Source: an uncultured Bacilli bacterium
Lineage (GTDB): Bacteria > Bacillota_I > Bacilli_A > RF39 > UBA660
Length of the DNA: 5,928 nt
Direction: 5' to 3'
NCBI GenBank assembly: GCA_944363685.1
Contig: CALVUV010000081.1
Location: 1-5,928, forward strand
Below the pieces are notes generated by a model. It made no database searches. It saw only the letters and a program-made list of their open reading frames with translations, and had not been told where the DNA came from. Position 1 is the stretch's first letter, and the number at the start of each line of letters is the position of its first letter. A program made the translations under genes and the position numbers. Below are positions 1-5,905 of the stretch, one piece after another.

Positions 1-808
1 TAATAGCTTTAAGTAACTGATGATCAGTCTCATCTAAACCACTTTTATCTACTTTTAATCTTTCTGAAGCTTTATTCATTACTTCTAAATCAATAGATTC
101 TTTTTTATCTACTAAAGCAAAATCACGAACTCTTTTAAATAGACGATTAGCAATACGTGGAGTTCCTCTACTTCTACTAGCAAGTTCAATAGCAGCTTCT
201 TCATCTATAGGCATATCTAACACTCTACTTGTTCTTTTAATAATTTCTGTTAATTCTTCTATTGTATAAAATTTTAACTTAGAAATAATACCAAATCTAT
301 CACGTAGTGGTGCTGATAAGTCCCCTGCTCTTGTTGTCGCTCCTACAAGTGTAAATGGTGGTAAATCTATTTTAATACTACGAGAACTCCCTTCTCCACC
401 TATTATTATGTCTAATGTAAAGTCCTCCATAGCAGGATAAAGTATTTCTTCTATAAATCTAGGCATTCTATGAATTTCATCAATAAATAAGACATCTCCT
501 GGTTCTAAAGTTGAAAGAATCGCTGCTAAATCTCCACTTTTTTCAATAGAAGGACCACTAGCAGTTTTAATATTAACACCAAGTTCTCTTGCAATTATAT
601 AAGCAAGAGTTGTTTTACCAAGACCTGGTGGACCATATAATAAAACATGATCTAATACTTCTCCTCTAATCTTACTAGCTTCTATAAAGACTCTAATATT
701 CTCTTTTACTTCACTTTGTCCTATATACTCATCTAATACTTCAGGTCTAATAGTATTATCAACAACTCCATCATCTTCTAATTTTTCACTTGTTATGACT
801 CTTTCCAT
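1..808 (-). CDS. ruvB: Holliday junction branch migration ATPase RuvB (partial, 3' end beyond the window)
   Basis: RuvB is the hexameric AAA+ motor that, with RuvA, pumps DNA through Holliday junctions during recombinational repair in the cytoplasm. I translated 269 complete codons from the ATG at 808. The N-terminal region carries the IRPEVLDEYIGQ signature (20-31). The Walker A motif GPPGLGKT is at 59-66, and Walker B LFIDEIHR at 107-114 with D110/E111. The GATTRAGDLSAPLRDRFG block at 156-173 holds the sensor and arginine-finger region. A sensor-2 type TPRIANRL motif follows, then the start of the winged-helix domain (LDETDHQLL). The family is usually about 330-345 residues, so roughly the last 65-75 are missing off the window edge; nothing indicates a broken gene. 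The start is supported by AGAGG 7 nt upstream, directly after the ruvA stop codon, so translation is probably coupled. Identification is essentially certain. Confidence 0.97.
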   Translation of the reverse strand, partial: MERVITSEKLEDDGVVDNTIRPEVLDEYIGQSEVKENIRVFIEASKIRGEVLDHVLLYGPPGLGKTTLAYIIARELGVNIKTASGPSIEKSGDLAAILSTLEPGDVLFIDEIHRMPRFIEEILYPAMEDFTLDIIIGGEGSSRSIKIDLPPFTLVGATTRAGDLSAPLRDRFGIISKLKFYTIEELTEIIKRTSRVLDMPIDEEAAIELASRSRGTPRIANRLFKRVRDFALVDKKESIDLEVMNKASERLKVDKSGLDETDHQLLKAI

Positions 809-818
809 CTAAACACCT

Positions 819-1379
819 CTATTTTAAGAATAATTTTAAAGCTTCTTTTATTTGTTCTTCTATACTTAATGAATTATCTACTTTAAGTATTACACTCTTA
901 ATTTCTTTATCTTTATAACCAAGTCCAAGTAGAGCCTCTCTTAACTCTTCACTTGTATCTTTAACACTCTCTTCTCCACTACTTAAGTCATCAAGTTTAC
1001 CTTTTAAATCAAGAATCATTTGCTTAGCAAGTTTCTCCCCTATTTTAGGAAATTTCTTTAGATAAAGGATATTTTCTCTATTAATAGCATCACTAATACC
1101 AGAAATAGACCCTGTAGCGATAATAGGTAAAGCCATTTTAGGGCCTAATCCTTTAACACCAATAAGCTTTAAGAATAGTTCTTTTTCTTCTTTAGTTTTA
1201 AAACCAAATAAACTATGTTCATCTTCCTTTATTTGTTGATATAAATAAACTTTATAGTCCTTATCTTCTAGAAAGGCAAAAGGATTAGGAGTATTAATAA
1301 GATAACCTATTCCATTATTTTCTAAGATGATAGCATTAGACATTACTTCTGTAACTTTTCCAATAATATAACTATACAT
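819..1379 (-). CDS. ruvA: Holliday junction branch migration complex subunit RuvA
   Basis: RuvA is the tetrameric junction-binding protein that holds the Holliday junction in a square-planar form and loads RuvB onto it. The protein has 186 residues, slightly short of the usual ~200, mainly because of a short acidic linker. Domain I (about 1-62) is the OB fold and ends in KEDEHSLFGF (51-60); E52/D53 match the acidic pin. Domain II has two helix-hairpin-helix motifs: LIGVKGLGPKMAL (72-84) and FPKIGEKLAKQMILDLKGKL (110-129). The hairpin Lys at 112, where many homologues have Gly, is also familiar from other Firmicutes RuvA proteins. The flexible linker is about 130-143. Domain III (about 144-186, LREALLGLGY onward) is the part that contacts RuvB. 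The ATG lies 2 nt after the yebC stop, and its AAAGAGG ribosome binding site sits inside the last yebC codons, so the two are probably translationally coupled. Confidence 0.97.
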   Translation of the reverse strand: MYSYIIGKVTEVMSNAIILENNGIGYLINTPNPFAFLEDKDYKVYLYQQIKEDEHSLFGFKTKEEKELFLKLIGVKGLGPKMALPIIATGSISGISDAINRENILYLKKFPKIGEKLAKQMILDLKGKLDDLSSGEESVKDTSEELREALLGLGYKDKEIKSVILKVDNSLSIEEQIKEALKLFLK

Positions 1380-1380
1380 T

Positions 1381-2103
1381 TTAGTCCTCTTTCATATTGT
1401 GATGAACATCCTGAACATCATCTATATCTTCTAAAGCTTCTATTAAGTTATATACTTTCTCTTTAGTTTCATCATCAACTGCTACTTCATTATTAGGAAC
1501 AAAAGTAACTTCACTAGTAAGAAATTCTGCAACCCCCATATTAGCAAGAGCATCTTTTACAGCAATAAACTTATCACTTGGTGTTGTAATTAAGTATGTA
1601 TCTCCAGTATTTTCCATATCTAAAGCTCCAGCATCTAAAGCAGTTAACATTACTTCATCTTCATCATAATCACTAGGAATAACAATAATACCCTTACGTT
1701 CAAAAATATAACTAACAGAACCATCTGTACCTAAATTACCACCACGTTTTGAGAATGTACTACGTACAGAAGATGCAGTCCTATTACGATTATCAGTAAG
1801 ACAATCTACCATAATAGCAACACCAGCTGGTCCATAACCTTCATATCTTATACTTTCATAATTTTCTCCACTTCCAGCCCCCTTAGCTTTATCAATTGCC
1901 TTTTGTATATTATCTTTAGGCATATTAGCAGCTTTAGCTTTTTCAACTACTAATCTTAATGAAGCATTACTATCTATATCAGGTGTACCGCTTTTAGCAG
2001 CTACATATATTTCTTTAGCAAGCTTTTGAAACACTTTACCACGCGCTGCATCTATTAACCCTTTCTTTCTATGAATAGTAGCCCATTTTGAATGTCCACT
2101 CAT
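1381..2103 (-). CDS. yebC: YebC/PmpR (TACO1) family protein
   Basis: This is a 240-residue cytoplasmic protein of the YebC/PmpR family, closest in appearance to the Bacillus YrbC type. Family members were first described as DNA-binding regulators. Later work on bacterial YebC and mitochondrial TACO1 supports a role in translation, helping ribosomes through difficult stretches such as polyproline; which role applies here cannot be read from sequence. Visible signatures are the N-terminal SGHSKWATIHRKK (2-14), DAARGKVFQKLAKEIYVAAK, KAKAANMPKDNIQKAIDKAK, then YEGYGPAGVAIMVDCLTDN and RTASSVRSTFSKRGGNLG, with an acidic C-terminus ending DVQDVHHN. I chose ATG 2103 because MSGHSKW is the conserved family start and a strong GGGAGGA lies 5 nt before it. 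An in-frame TTG at 2127 would put that ribosome binding site inside the gene. It is the first gene of the yebC-ruvA-ruvB operon. Confidence 0.96.
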   Translation of the reverse strand: MSGHSKWATIHRKKGLIDAARGKVFQKLAKEIYVAAKSGTPDIDSNASLRLVVEKAKAANMPKDNIQKAIDKAKGAGSGENYESIRYEGYGPAGVAIMVDCLTDNRNRTASSVRSTFSKRGGNLGTDGSVSYIFERKGIIVIPSDYDEDEVMLTALDAGALDMENTGDTYLITTPSDKFIAVKDALANMGVAEFLTSEVTFVPNNEVAVDDETKEKVYNLIEALEDIDDVQDVHHNMKED

Positions 2104-2108
2104 AATTA

Positions 2109-2115
2109 TCCTCCC
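2109..2115 (-). promoter_or_regulatory. Ribosome binding site of yebC (decides the start)
   Basis: On the minus strand GGGAGGA lies 5 nt before ATG 2103. It is the strongest Shine-Dalgarno match in the window. It rules against the upstream TTG (2127), which would add eight non-conserved residues (reading KKKGRII after the initiator) ahead of the family's conserved MSGHSKW start. Confidence 0.85.
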
Positions 2116-2138
2116 TTTCTTCTTCAATATAATAACAC

Positions 2139-2169
2139 ATTATAAACATTTAAACAATCGAACAGACAA
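2139..2169 (-). promoter_or_regulatory. Candidate promoter of the yebC-ruvA-ruvB operon
   Basis: Reading the minus strand, a perfect TATAAT is at 2144-2139 and a partial -35, TTGTCT, is at 2169-2164. The spacer of 19 nt is longer than ideal. Transcription would start near 2132, giving a leader of about 29 nt that keeps the yebC ribosome binding site. It lies just downstream of the preceding gene's terminator, where an operon promoter is expected. The region is very AT-rich, so the -10 could be chance. An alternative is TTGTTT-17-TATTAT slightly further downstream. Confidence 0.45.
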
Positions 2170-2177
2170 GTTTTTTT

Positions 2178-2204
2178 AAAAGAAAAAAAGAACTTAAAGT
2201 TCTT
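2178..2204 (-). terminator. Intrinsic terminator of the DUF2628-like gene
   Basis: Three nucleotides after the TAA stop, the minus strand has a perfect 7-bp stem, AAGAACT/AGTTCTT, with a 3-nt loop (2188-2204). It is followed by TTTTTCTTTT (2187-2178). The stem is AT-rich but the placement and U-tract are typical of an intrinsic terminator. It separates the membrane protein gene from the yebC-ruv operon. Confidence 0.75.
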
Positions 2205-2206
2205 AA

Positions 2207-3469
2207 TTATTTAAGACTAATAGAATTAAAAATCTGTTCATTATATGCTTGACAAGTAACTTGATCAGCATCACTTCCCATTTCAAATTCATATAGATAT
2301 ACTTTATTATCATAACTCATAACATAAGCAGTTGTATTATAAAAAGATGAATAAGTCAACCCATACCAAGTTATACCATTTATATTAGTAGTAGTTATAT
2401 TTTCATTATTATTATAAAATTTAGCCATTCCCTTAGCAAGAATCTCTGGATTACTAAAATTAGATACTATTCCTAAAGAAACATCACAATTACCAAAAGT
2501 ACCATTTGGATTACTATTAAAACTATATGAGTATTCATATGAACCTGTACCATCACTTACAAATACTTCTGGAACATTTATTGATATTTTATCATTTACA
2601 TTAATATTAGAATCATAGAAAATTGTTCCATCAAATTCAGCATCAACTTCTCCACTATAATTAGAACCATTAGAAATTGCAGAATTTATACTTTTAGCAA
2701 AATCACTTAAAAATCCACTATTCATAAGATTTAAAAATCCTGAAAACAAACTAATTATTAGAAAAATAATCATTATAATACACTCTAAAATAATACCACC
2801 AACAACTAATCCTACACTAGTACCACCTTTAGTAGTACATTTATTTAATATTTCTTCCTTACTACTAGCACCCATACTAGCTTTTATTTTATTTATCTTA
2901 TTATTAGCGTTTAATAAATATATTTTATTAACAAAAAGCATAGATAAAATATTTATGATTATACCAAGATAAAAGAAAGAACTATTTATAATAATTATAT
3001 GAATAATACCAATAATAAAACCAATCGCAAACATTTTACGATAGAAAAAATAAAGTTCTGTAAAGAAGAAAGCTGGAATAGATATATTATTATTTTTAAT
3101 TTTTTCATAATTCTTACCAACAAATGCTTTTAAATACTCTTCATCATCAGATATTTCATTATTAGAAGAATTATTATAGATATAACTATCAATTATTTCA
3201 TTTTTCTTTTTATCCTCTTCTGTCAAACTATCTATTGGTGGAACAGAATTATTATTAGGAGTATTATTTTGAAAATTATTAATTGTTTGATTAGGAACTT
3301 GATTAATATTATCAGGATGATTTACCTGTTCATTAACCTGATTAGTATTTTGAATATTAGAATTCACACTTTGATTAAAATTTGTAGGACTAGAATTTAC
3401 ATTATTATTTGTCCCATACAAATTAGCTAAACTACTATTTTCATTTTTATTATCCATTATTATACACAT
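2207..3469 (-). CDS. DUF2628-like multi-pass membrane protein with Asn/Gln-rich N-terminal tail
   Basis: No specific function is recognised. Residues about 6-77 are a low-complexity, Asn/Gln/Ser/Pro-rich tail, probably disordered and cytoplasmic. Residues about 111-146 (EYLKAFVGKNYEKI, then IPAFFFTELYFFYRKMF) look like the DUF2628 core, whose hallmark is an aromatic AFFF...YRKM block. Hydrophobic segments follow at about 147-182 (probably two helices) and 218-247. Between them are a basic stretch, NKINKIKASMG, and a TKGGTS motif typical of these proteins. The C-terminal part, about 250-420, is polar, beta-like and Tyr/Asn-rich. It has only two cysteines (C328, C406), so a disulfide is possible if the domain faces outside. 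ATG 3469 has AGGA 7 nt upstream but AGAGG directly abutting it. ATG 3457 (MDNKNENSS) has AGAGG 12 nt upstream, so the start is uncertain by four codons. The gene is probably monocistronic: divergent from its right neighbour, with a terminator at its end. Confidence 0.85.
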   Translation of the reverse strand: MCIIMDNKNENSSLANLYGTNNNVNSSPTNFNQSVNSNIQNTNQVNEQVNHPDNINQVPNQTINNFQNNTPNNNSVPPIDSLTEEDKKKNEIIDSYIYNNSSNNEISDDEEYLKAFVGKNYEKIKNNNISIPAFFFTELYFFYRKMFAIGFIIGIIHIIIINSSFFYLGIIINILSMLFVNKIYLLNANNKINKIKASMGASSKEEILNKCTTKGGTSVGLVVGGIILECIIMIIFLIISLFSGFLNLMNSGFLSDFAKSINSAISNGSNYSGEVDAEFDGTIFYDSNINVNDKISINVPEVFVSDGTGSYEYSYSFNSNPNGTFGNCDVSLGIVSNFSNPEILAKGMAKFYNNNENITTTNINGITWYGLTYSSFYNTTAYVMSYDNKVYLYEFEMGSDADQVTCQAYNEQIFNSISLK

Positions 3470-3563
3470 CCTCTTATCCTAAGATTATCATAATAATTAA
3501 TTTTTTTCAATTAACAATAGATAAATAATGTAATTAATGTTATTATAAAAACAGGTGATTACA
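3470..3563. promoter_or_regulatory. Divergent intergenic region, weak promoter candidates
   Basis: This 94-nt, extremely AT-rich gap must serve two divergent genes. For the minus-strand gene the candidates are TTGAAA (3510-3505) with GATAAT (3489-3484) at a 15-nt spacer, or a perfect TATAAT at 3547-3542 with no convincing -35. The first would start transcription near 3477 and would favour the ATG at 3457. For the plus-strand gene, TTAACA at 3511-3516 resembles a -35, but no good -10 sits at the right distance. TATTAT at 3541-3546 is very close to the ribosome binding site. No operator-like palindrome stands out. Confidence 0.35.
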
Positions 3564-3905
3564 ATGAATAGGTATATAATTACTGATAATAATAAGAAAT
3601 TAAAAATAAATACTTTAACAAGCTTTAAAGATAGAATTAAAGGATATAGATTTTACTTATATCCTATTAAAGAAGGTTTATGTTATCCTAAAAAGAAAAT
3701 GATTAACACTTATTTTGTTTGTCAAAAATTAGATATAGTTGTTACTGATAAAGAAAACAATATATTAGCAATATATCCATCTATTAAAACAGAAAAGTTT
3801 ATTAGACCAAGACTTAAATCTTATTATATATATTTACTTCCAGAAGGTAGTTCTAAAGGATTAGAAAATTATGAAAAGTTAAGAATAGTCACAAAAGAGA
3901 AATGA
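3564..3905 (+). CDS. Small DUF192-like protein
   Basis: This 113-residue protein looks like a diverged member of the DUF192 (COG1430) family, whose biochemical role is not established. The match is by pattern. An FKDRIKGYRF block (21-30) corresponds to the family's 'eR..GLmfR' region. GLCYPKKKMINTYFV (38-52) corresponds to the 'cnsIhTffM' segment, KLDIVVTDKENNILAI (55-70) to 'pIDvvFLDk.nkVi', and YIYLLPEG (88-95) to 'vlELPkG'. Many DUF192 proteins are exported, but this one has no signal peptide or membrane segment, so it is probably cytoplasmic. The start at ATG 3564 is supported by AGGTGA just upstream; the in-frame GTG at 3555 lies within that ribosome binding site. It ends in TGA. It is the only plus-strand gene here, so it is a single-gene unit. 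The family call is moderate; the ORF itself is well supported by the ribosome binding site and a following terminator. Confidence 0.72.
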   Translation: MNRYIITDNNKKLKINTLTSFKDRIKGYRFYLYPIKEGLCYPKKKMINTYFVCQKLDIVVTDKENNILAIYPSIKTEKFIRPRLKSYYIYLLPEGSSKGLENYEKLRIVTKEK

Positions 3906-3922
3906 TTTATCACTTCTCTTTT
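3893..3922. terminator. Shared terminator hairpin between convergent genes
   Basis: The arms aaaagagaa (3893-3901) and ttctctttt (3914-3922) pair perfectly over 9 bp. The stem continues past one A-C mismatch with three more pairs, around a 4-nt loop. The left arm lies in the last codons and stop of the plus-strand gene. The right arm ends 2 nt before the stop codon of the minus-strand surface-protein gene. On the plus strand the U-rich tract is good (TTTT, then an A/T-only stretch). On the minus strand only four T are available, so it probably works better for the plus-strand gene. Confidence 0.7.
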
Positions 3923-3923
3923 A

Positions 3924-5804
3924 TTAATTATTTAATTTTATTTCAAAGGGGTTATTTTTAGTACCATCACCAGATGTTATTATAACATTAGATTTTAGAT
4001 TTAAAGAAGGTCGAACTCCATATATGTTAGTTAATGATGAACTATTACTATCACCACTATTAATAATAATACGTAGATTAGTAGTGCTAGATGGTGTTAG
4101 CGTCCAATAACTTGCTGTTAATCCTGAACCAGTACTTCCACCCTTTAATGCATATCTTTCAAACTGTCCTGACATTAACTCTCCATACCTTAACAATCCT
4201 ACTTTCGCTACAGTAGTACTTGATGTTAATGATGTTCCATTTGCATCTGTATATTTAGATAATTTATATAATGTACCATTTTCTACCATACCTAAATACC
4301 AAACAGTACTATCTTCTATCATATTTACTTGTTCACTTGTTAAATAATTACCGCTAGTCAAATATTCTCCATTTAGAAAACTCCCTATTGTATTTGTACT
4401 TGAATAATATACATTATTTCCAAATGATATACCTTTAAATGTTCCATTTTCTTTTAATGGTTCTGCACTTACAATCTTAGTTAGGTCATCAGTTTCATGA
4501 CTTACTATTCTATATAAATTATTTTCTCCTGTTCCAAATTTTATATATTCTCCACTATACCTTGTATTAAGTTTCATTCCTTCTAAATTACTATCATTAT
4601 CTCCCATTAAACGATAAGGATTAGTTTCAGTGCCACTTCCTGATACTACTTTTATTTCAGGTTTTAAATTTAGTGATGGTCTTACTCCATATATATTAAG
4701 TGGAGAATTGTGACTTACACTACCATTACTGTATACGCTTCGCAAAGAAGTAGCAGTATATGGTGTTAAAGTCCACCAATAAAGTCCATTATTTAAATAA
4801 CCAGTAGAAGGACTTGTTCCTCTATAACTTGTCTGATACTCATAATAGTTTAATAAACCGACTGCAACTTCTACTATTGTTCCTCCATCTTCTTCTGAAG
4901 GAGGTTTACTGTTATCCGTTATCATACTAGCATTCCATTTACTATCCATCTTGATAAAAGCTTCAGGATTTCTTAAATTACCAAGAAAACCATCTGCTGT
5001 TTTATCATTAAGCCACATCTCCATATAACTGCCTTCAAAATTAATCTGATTACTTGCATTATAATTAACTGTACCTATATTCCATTGTGTCACTAATTTA
5101 ACTGTCTTTGATTCATTATTTATAGATACTGCTCTCCATAATTTTCCAGAATACCATATATAATTATTAGGTTCAGTTCCAGTTATAAATGTATCCTCTC
5201 CATCATCATATAAATTTTCATCAGGTATATTTGCTAGTAGTGTTTCTGAAACATTTTCTCTTTCTTGACTTACTTCTACTCTTAACTTACCACTAAATAC
5301 TTGACCACTATAATTACCATCTACTTCATCTGTTATCCATAAATTTAATTTATACTTGTTAGTAGTCTTTCCTTCTATTGTTCCGCTATCTAATACTCTA
5401 TTTGGATTAGAACCTATCTTGGTAAGTAATGTCGCTCCACTATTAGTTCCATTTTTATTAAGATTGTATTTTAAATACTTATCATCTATTCTTACATCTG
5501 TCTCTCCTACAGTATTATCATCTAAATATATTGTATAATCAACTGCATTACTTCCATTATTAATTAACTCAAAAGTTGAACCATCTAAAGACATTCCTTT
5601 ACTATCACTTATACCTACTGCATTATCTAAACTTATCCCTTCACTTGTCTCATCTAATACTAATTCTAACTCTCCTACTTTTACTATTTGATCTTTACCA
5701 GATAGTTGTGTAGAAAAGTATGCATAAGTTAATGCTAGTAATAGAATTAATACAATCAATATACTTATAATTATTACTGTTATTTTCTTCTTTTTATCTT
5801 TCAT
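3924..5804 (-). CDS. Surface protein: TasA-like N-terminal domain plus two DUF6273-like repeats
   Basis: This 626-residue protein is predicted to be exported or membrane-anchored. MKDKKKK is followed by a long hydrophobic segment (8-25) and TYAYFS (26-31), as in SipW-dependent signals of TasA/camelysin-type proteins. Whether it is cleaved is unknown. Residues about 37-183 look like a TasA/camelysin-like beta domain: VKVGELELVL (41-50), FELINNGSNAVDYTIYL (78-94), YKLNLWI (151-157), FSGKLRVEVSQE (170-181). Residues about 196-400 and 411-625 are two diverged copies of a DUF6273-like domain. Each has an aromatic opening strand (YIWYSG...LWRAVSI; YIKFG...LYRIVSH), a VGLL helix, a YWTLTP or WWTLTP motif and the shared NIYGVRPSLNLK. 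Such folds are often binding modules on cell surfaces; the ligand is unknown. No LPXTG sorting signal or cysteine lipobox is seen. I chose ATG 5804 for its AAGGGAG at 8 nt and the natural signal start; starts up to 5849 would bury the ribosome binding site. Confidence 0.88.
   Translation of the reverse strand: MKDKKKKITVIIISILIVLILLLALTYAYFSTQLSGKDQIVKVGELELVLDETSEGISLDNAVGISDSKGMSLDGSTFELINNGSNAVDYTIYLDDNTVGETDVRIDDKYLKYNLNKNGTNSGATLLTKIGSNPNRVLDSGTIEGKTTNKYKLNLWITDEVDGNYSGQVFSGKLRVEVSQERENVSETLLANIPDENLYDDGEDTFITGTEPNNYIWYSGKLWRAVSINNESKTVKLVTQWNIGTVNYNASNQINFEGSYMEMWLNDKTADGFLGNLRNPEAFIKMDSKWNASMITDNSKPPSEEDGGTIVEVAVGLLNYYEYQTSYRGTSPSTGYLNNGLYWWTLTPYTATSLRSVYSNGSVSHNSPLNIYGVRPSLNLKPEIKVVSGSGTETNPYRLMGDNDSNLEGMKLNTRYSGEYIKFGTGENNLYRIVSHETDDLTKIVSAEPLKENGTFKGISFGNNVYYSSTNTIGSFLNGEYLTSGNYLTSEQVNMIEDSTVWYLGMVENGTLYKLSKYTDANGTSLTSSTTVAKVGLLRYGELMSGQFERYALKGGSTGSGLTASYWTLTPSSTTNLRIIINSGDSNSSSLTNIYGVRPSLNLKSNVIITSGDGTKNNPFEIKLNN
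3930..4574 (-). repeat. Second copy of the internal DUF6273-like domain (residues 411-625)
   Basis: This copy encodes YIKFG (420-424), LYRIVSH (430-436), VGLLRYGE (535-542), YWTLTP (566-571) and NIYGVRPSLNLK (593-604). It ends in SGDGTKNNPFEI. It aligns in order with residues 196-400 of the same protein. The middle parts differ greatly and the DNA has drifted even inside the conserved block, so the duplication is old. Confidence 0.75.
4605..5219 (-). repeat. First copy of the internal DUF6273-like domain (residues 196-400)
   Basis: This copy encodes YIWYSGKLWRAVSI (215-228), VGLLNYYE (315-322), YWWTLTP (342-348) and NIYGVRPSLNLK (370-381). It ends in SGSGTETNPYRL. It also contains an acidic/proline insertion near 299-308 (SKPPSEEDGG) that the second copy lacks, and a YMEMWLND stretch (260-267) aligned with GSFLNGEY in the second copy. 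Confidence 0.75.
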
Positions 5805-5812
5805 TATAATTA

Positions 5813-5819
5813 CTCCCTT
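5813..5819 (-). promoter_or_regulatory. Ribosome binding site of the surface-protein gene (decides the start)
   Basis: On the minus strand AAGGGAG lies 8 nt before ATG 5804. It selects MKDKKKK as the N-terminus. An in-frame ATG at 5822 has no comparable ribosome binding site and overlaps this one. Confidence 0.8.
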
Positions 5820-5832
5820 CATAATTACACAC

Positions 5833-5864
5833 AAAAAAGAATAGAACACACCTATTCTATTCTT
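5833..5864 (-). terminator. Intrinsic terminator/attenuator in the leader of the surface-protein gene
   Basis: On the minus strand a perfect 10-bp stem, AAGAATAGAA/TTCTATTCTT (5864-5855 and 5846-5837), encloses an 8-nt loop and runs into six T (5838-5833). It has the full form of an intrinsic terminator for minus-strand transcription; the plus strand has no T-run after it. Only 28 nt separate it from the surface-protein ATG, too little for a promoter. So it either ends an upstream minus-strand gene with read-through feeding this one, or works as an attenuator in this gene's own leader. Confidence 0.8.
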
Positions 5865-5880
5865 CTTACACTATGAAAGA

Positions 5881-5897
5881 AAGTAATTTTATTACTT
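5881..5897. repeat. Short perfect palindrome upstream of the surface-protein gene
   Basis: aagtaat (5881-5887) and attactt (5891-5897) are perfect inverted repeats around a 3-nt loop. On the minus strand the element is not followed by a clean T-run, so it is not a good terminator. It could be a protein-binding site or an RNA hairpin near the 5' end of the leader. It is short and AT-rich, so chance is possible. Confidence 0.4.
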
Positions 5898-5905
5898 AGT
5901 TTACT

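Noticed and set aside
2104..2127. TTG start giving yebC eight extra residues
   Set aside because: The conserved family start MSGHSKW has its own strong ribosome binding site, located inside the proposed extension.
3245..3409. Asn-rich stretch as a DNA microsatellite or slippage repeat
   Set aside because: Codons for Asn, Gln, Ser and Pro are mixed with no perfect unit repeated. It is protein low complexity, not a tandem DNA repeat.
3555..3563. GTG start for the DUF192-like gene
   Set aside because: The GTG is part of the AGGTGA ribosome binding site that serves the ATG at 3564.
3924..3980. Sortase (LPXTG) anchor at the surface protein C-terminus
   Set aside because: The C-terminus ends NNPFEIKLNN, with no LPXTG-like motif, hydrophobic segment or basic tail.
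5356..5538. Plus-strand ORF of 60 codons
   Set aside because: It lies wholly antisense within the surface-protein gene, has no credible ribosome binding site, and its residues are the mirror of a Ser/Thr/Asn-rich coding strand. It is a shadow ORF.
5805..5849. Extended N-terminus of the surface protein (MFYSFLCVIMKGVIIM)
   Set aside because: The extension would span the terminator T-run and bury the AAGGGAG ribosome binding site of the MKDKKKK start, which has the normal basic n-region of an export signal.
5873..5899. Plus-strand eight-codon ORF beginning ATG AAA GAA near the palindrome
   Set aside because: It has no ribosome binding site or promoter context, and its end is the palindrome arm. 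A leader peptide is not expected on this strand, because the nearby gene is on the other one.
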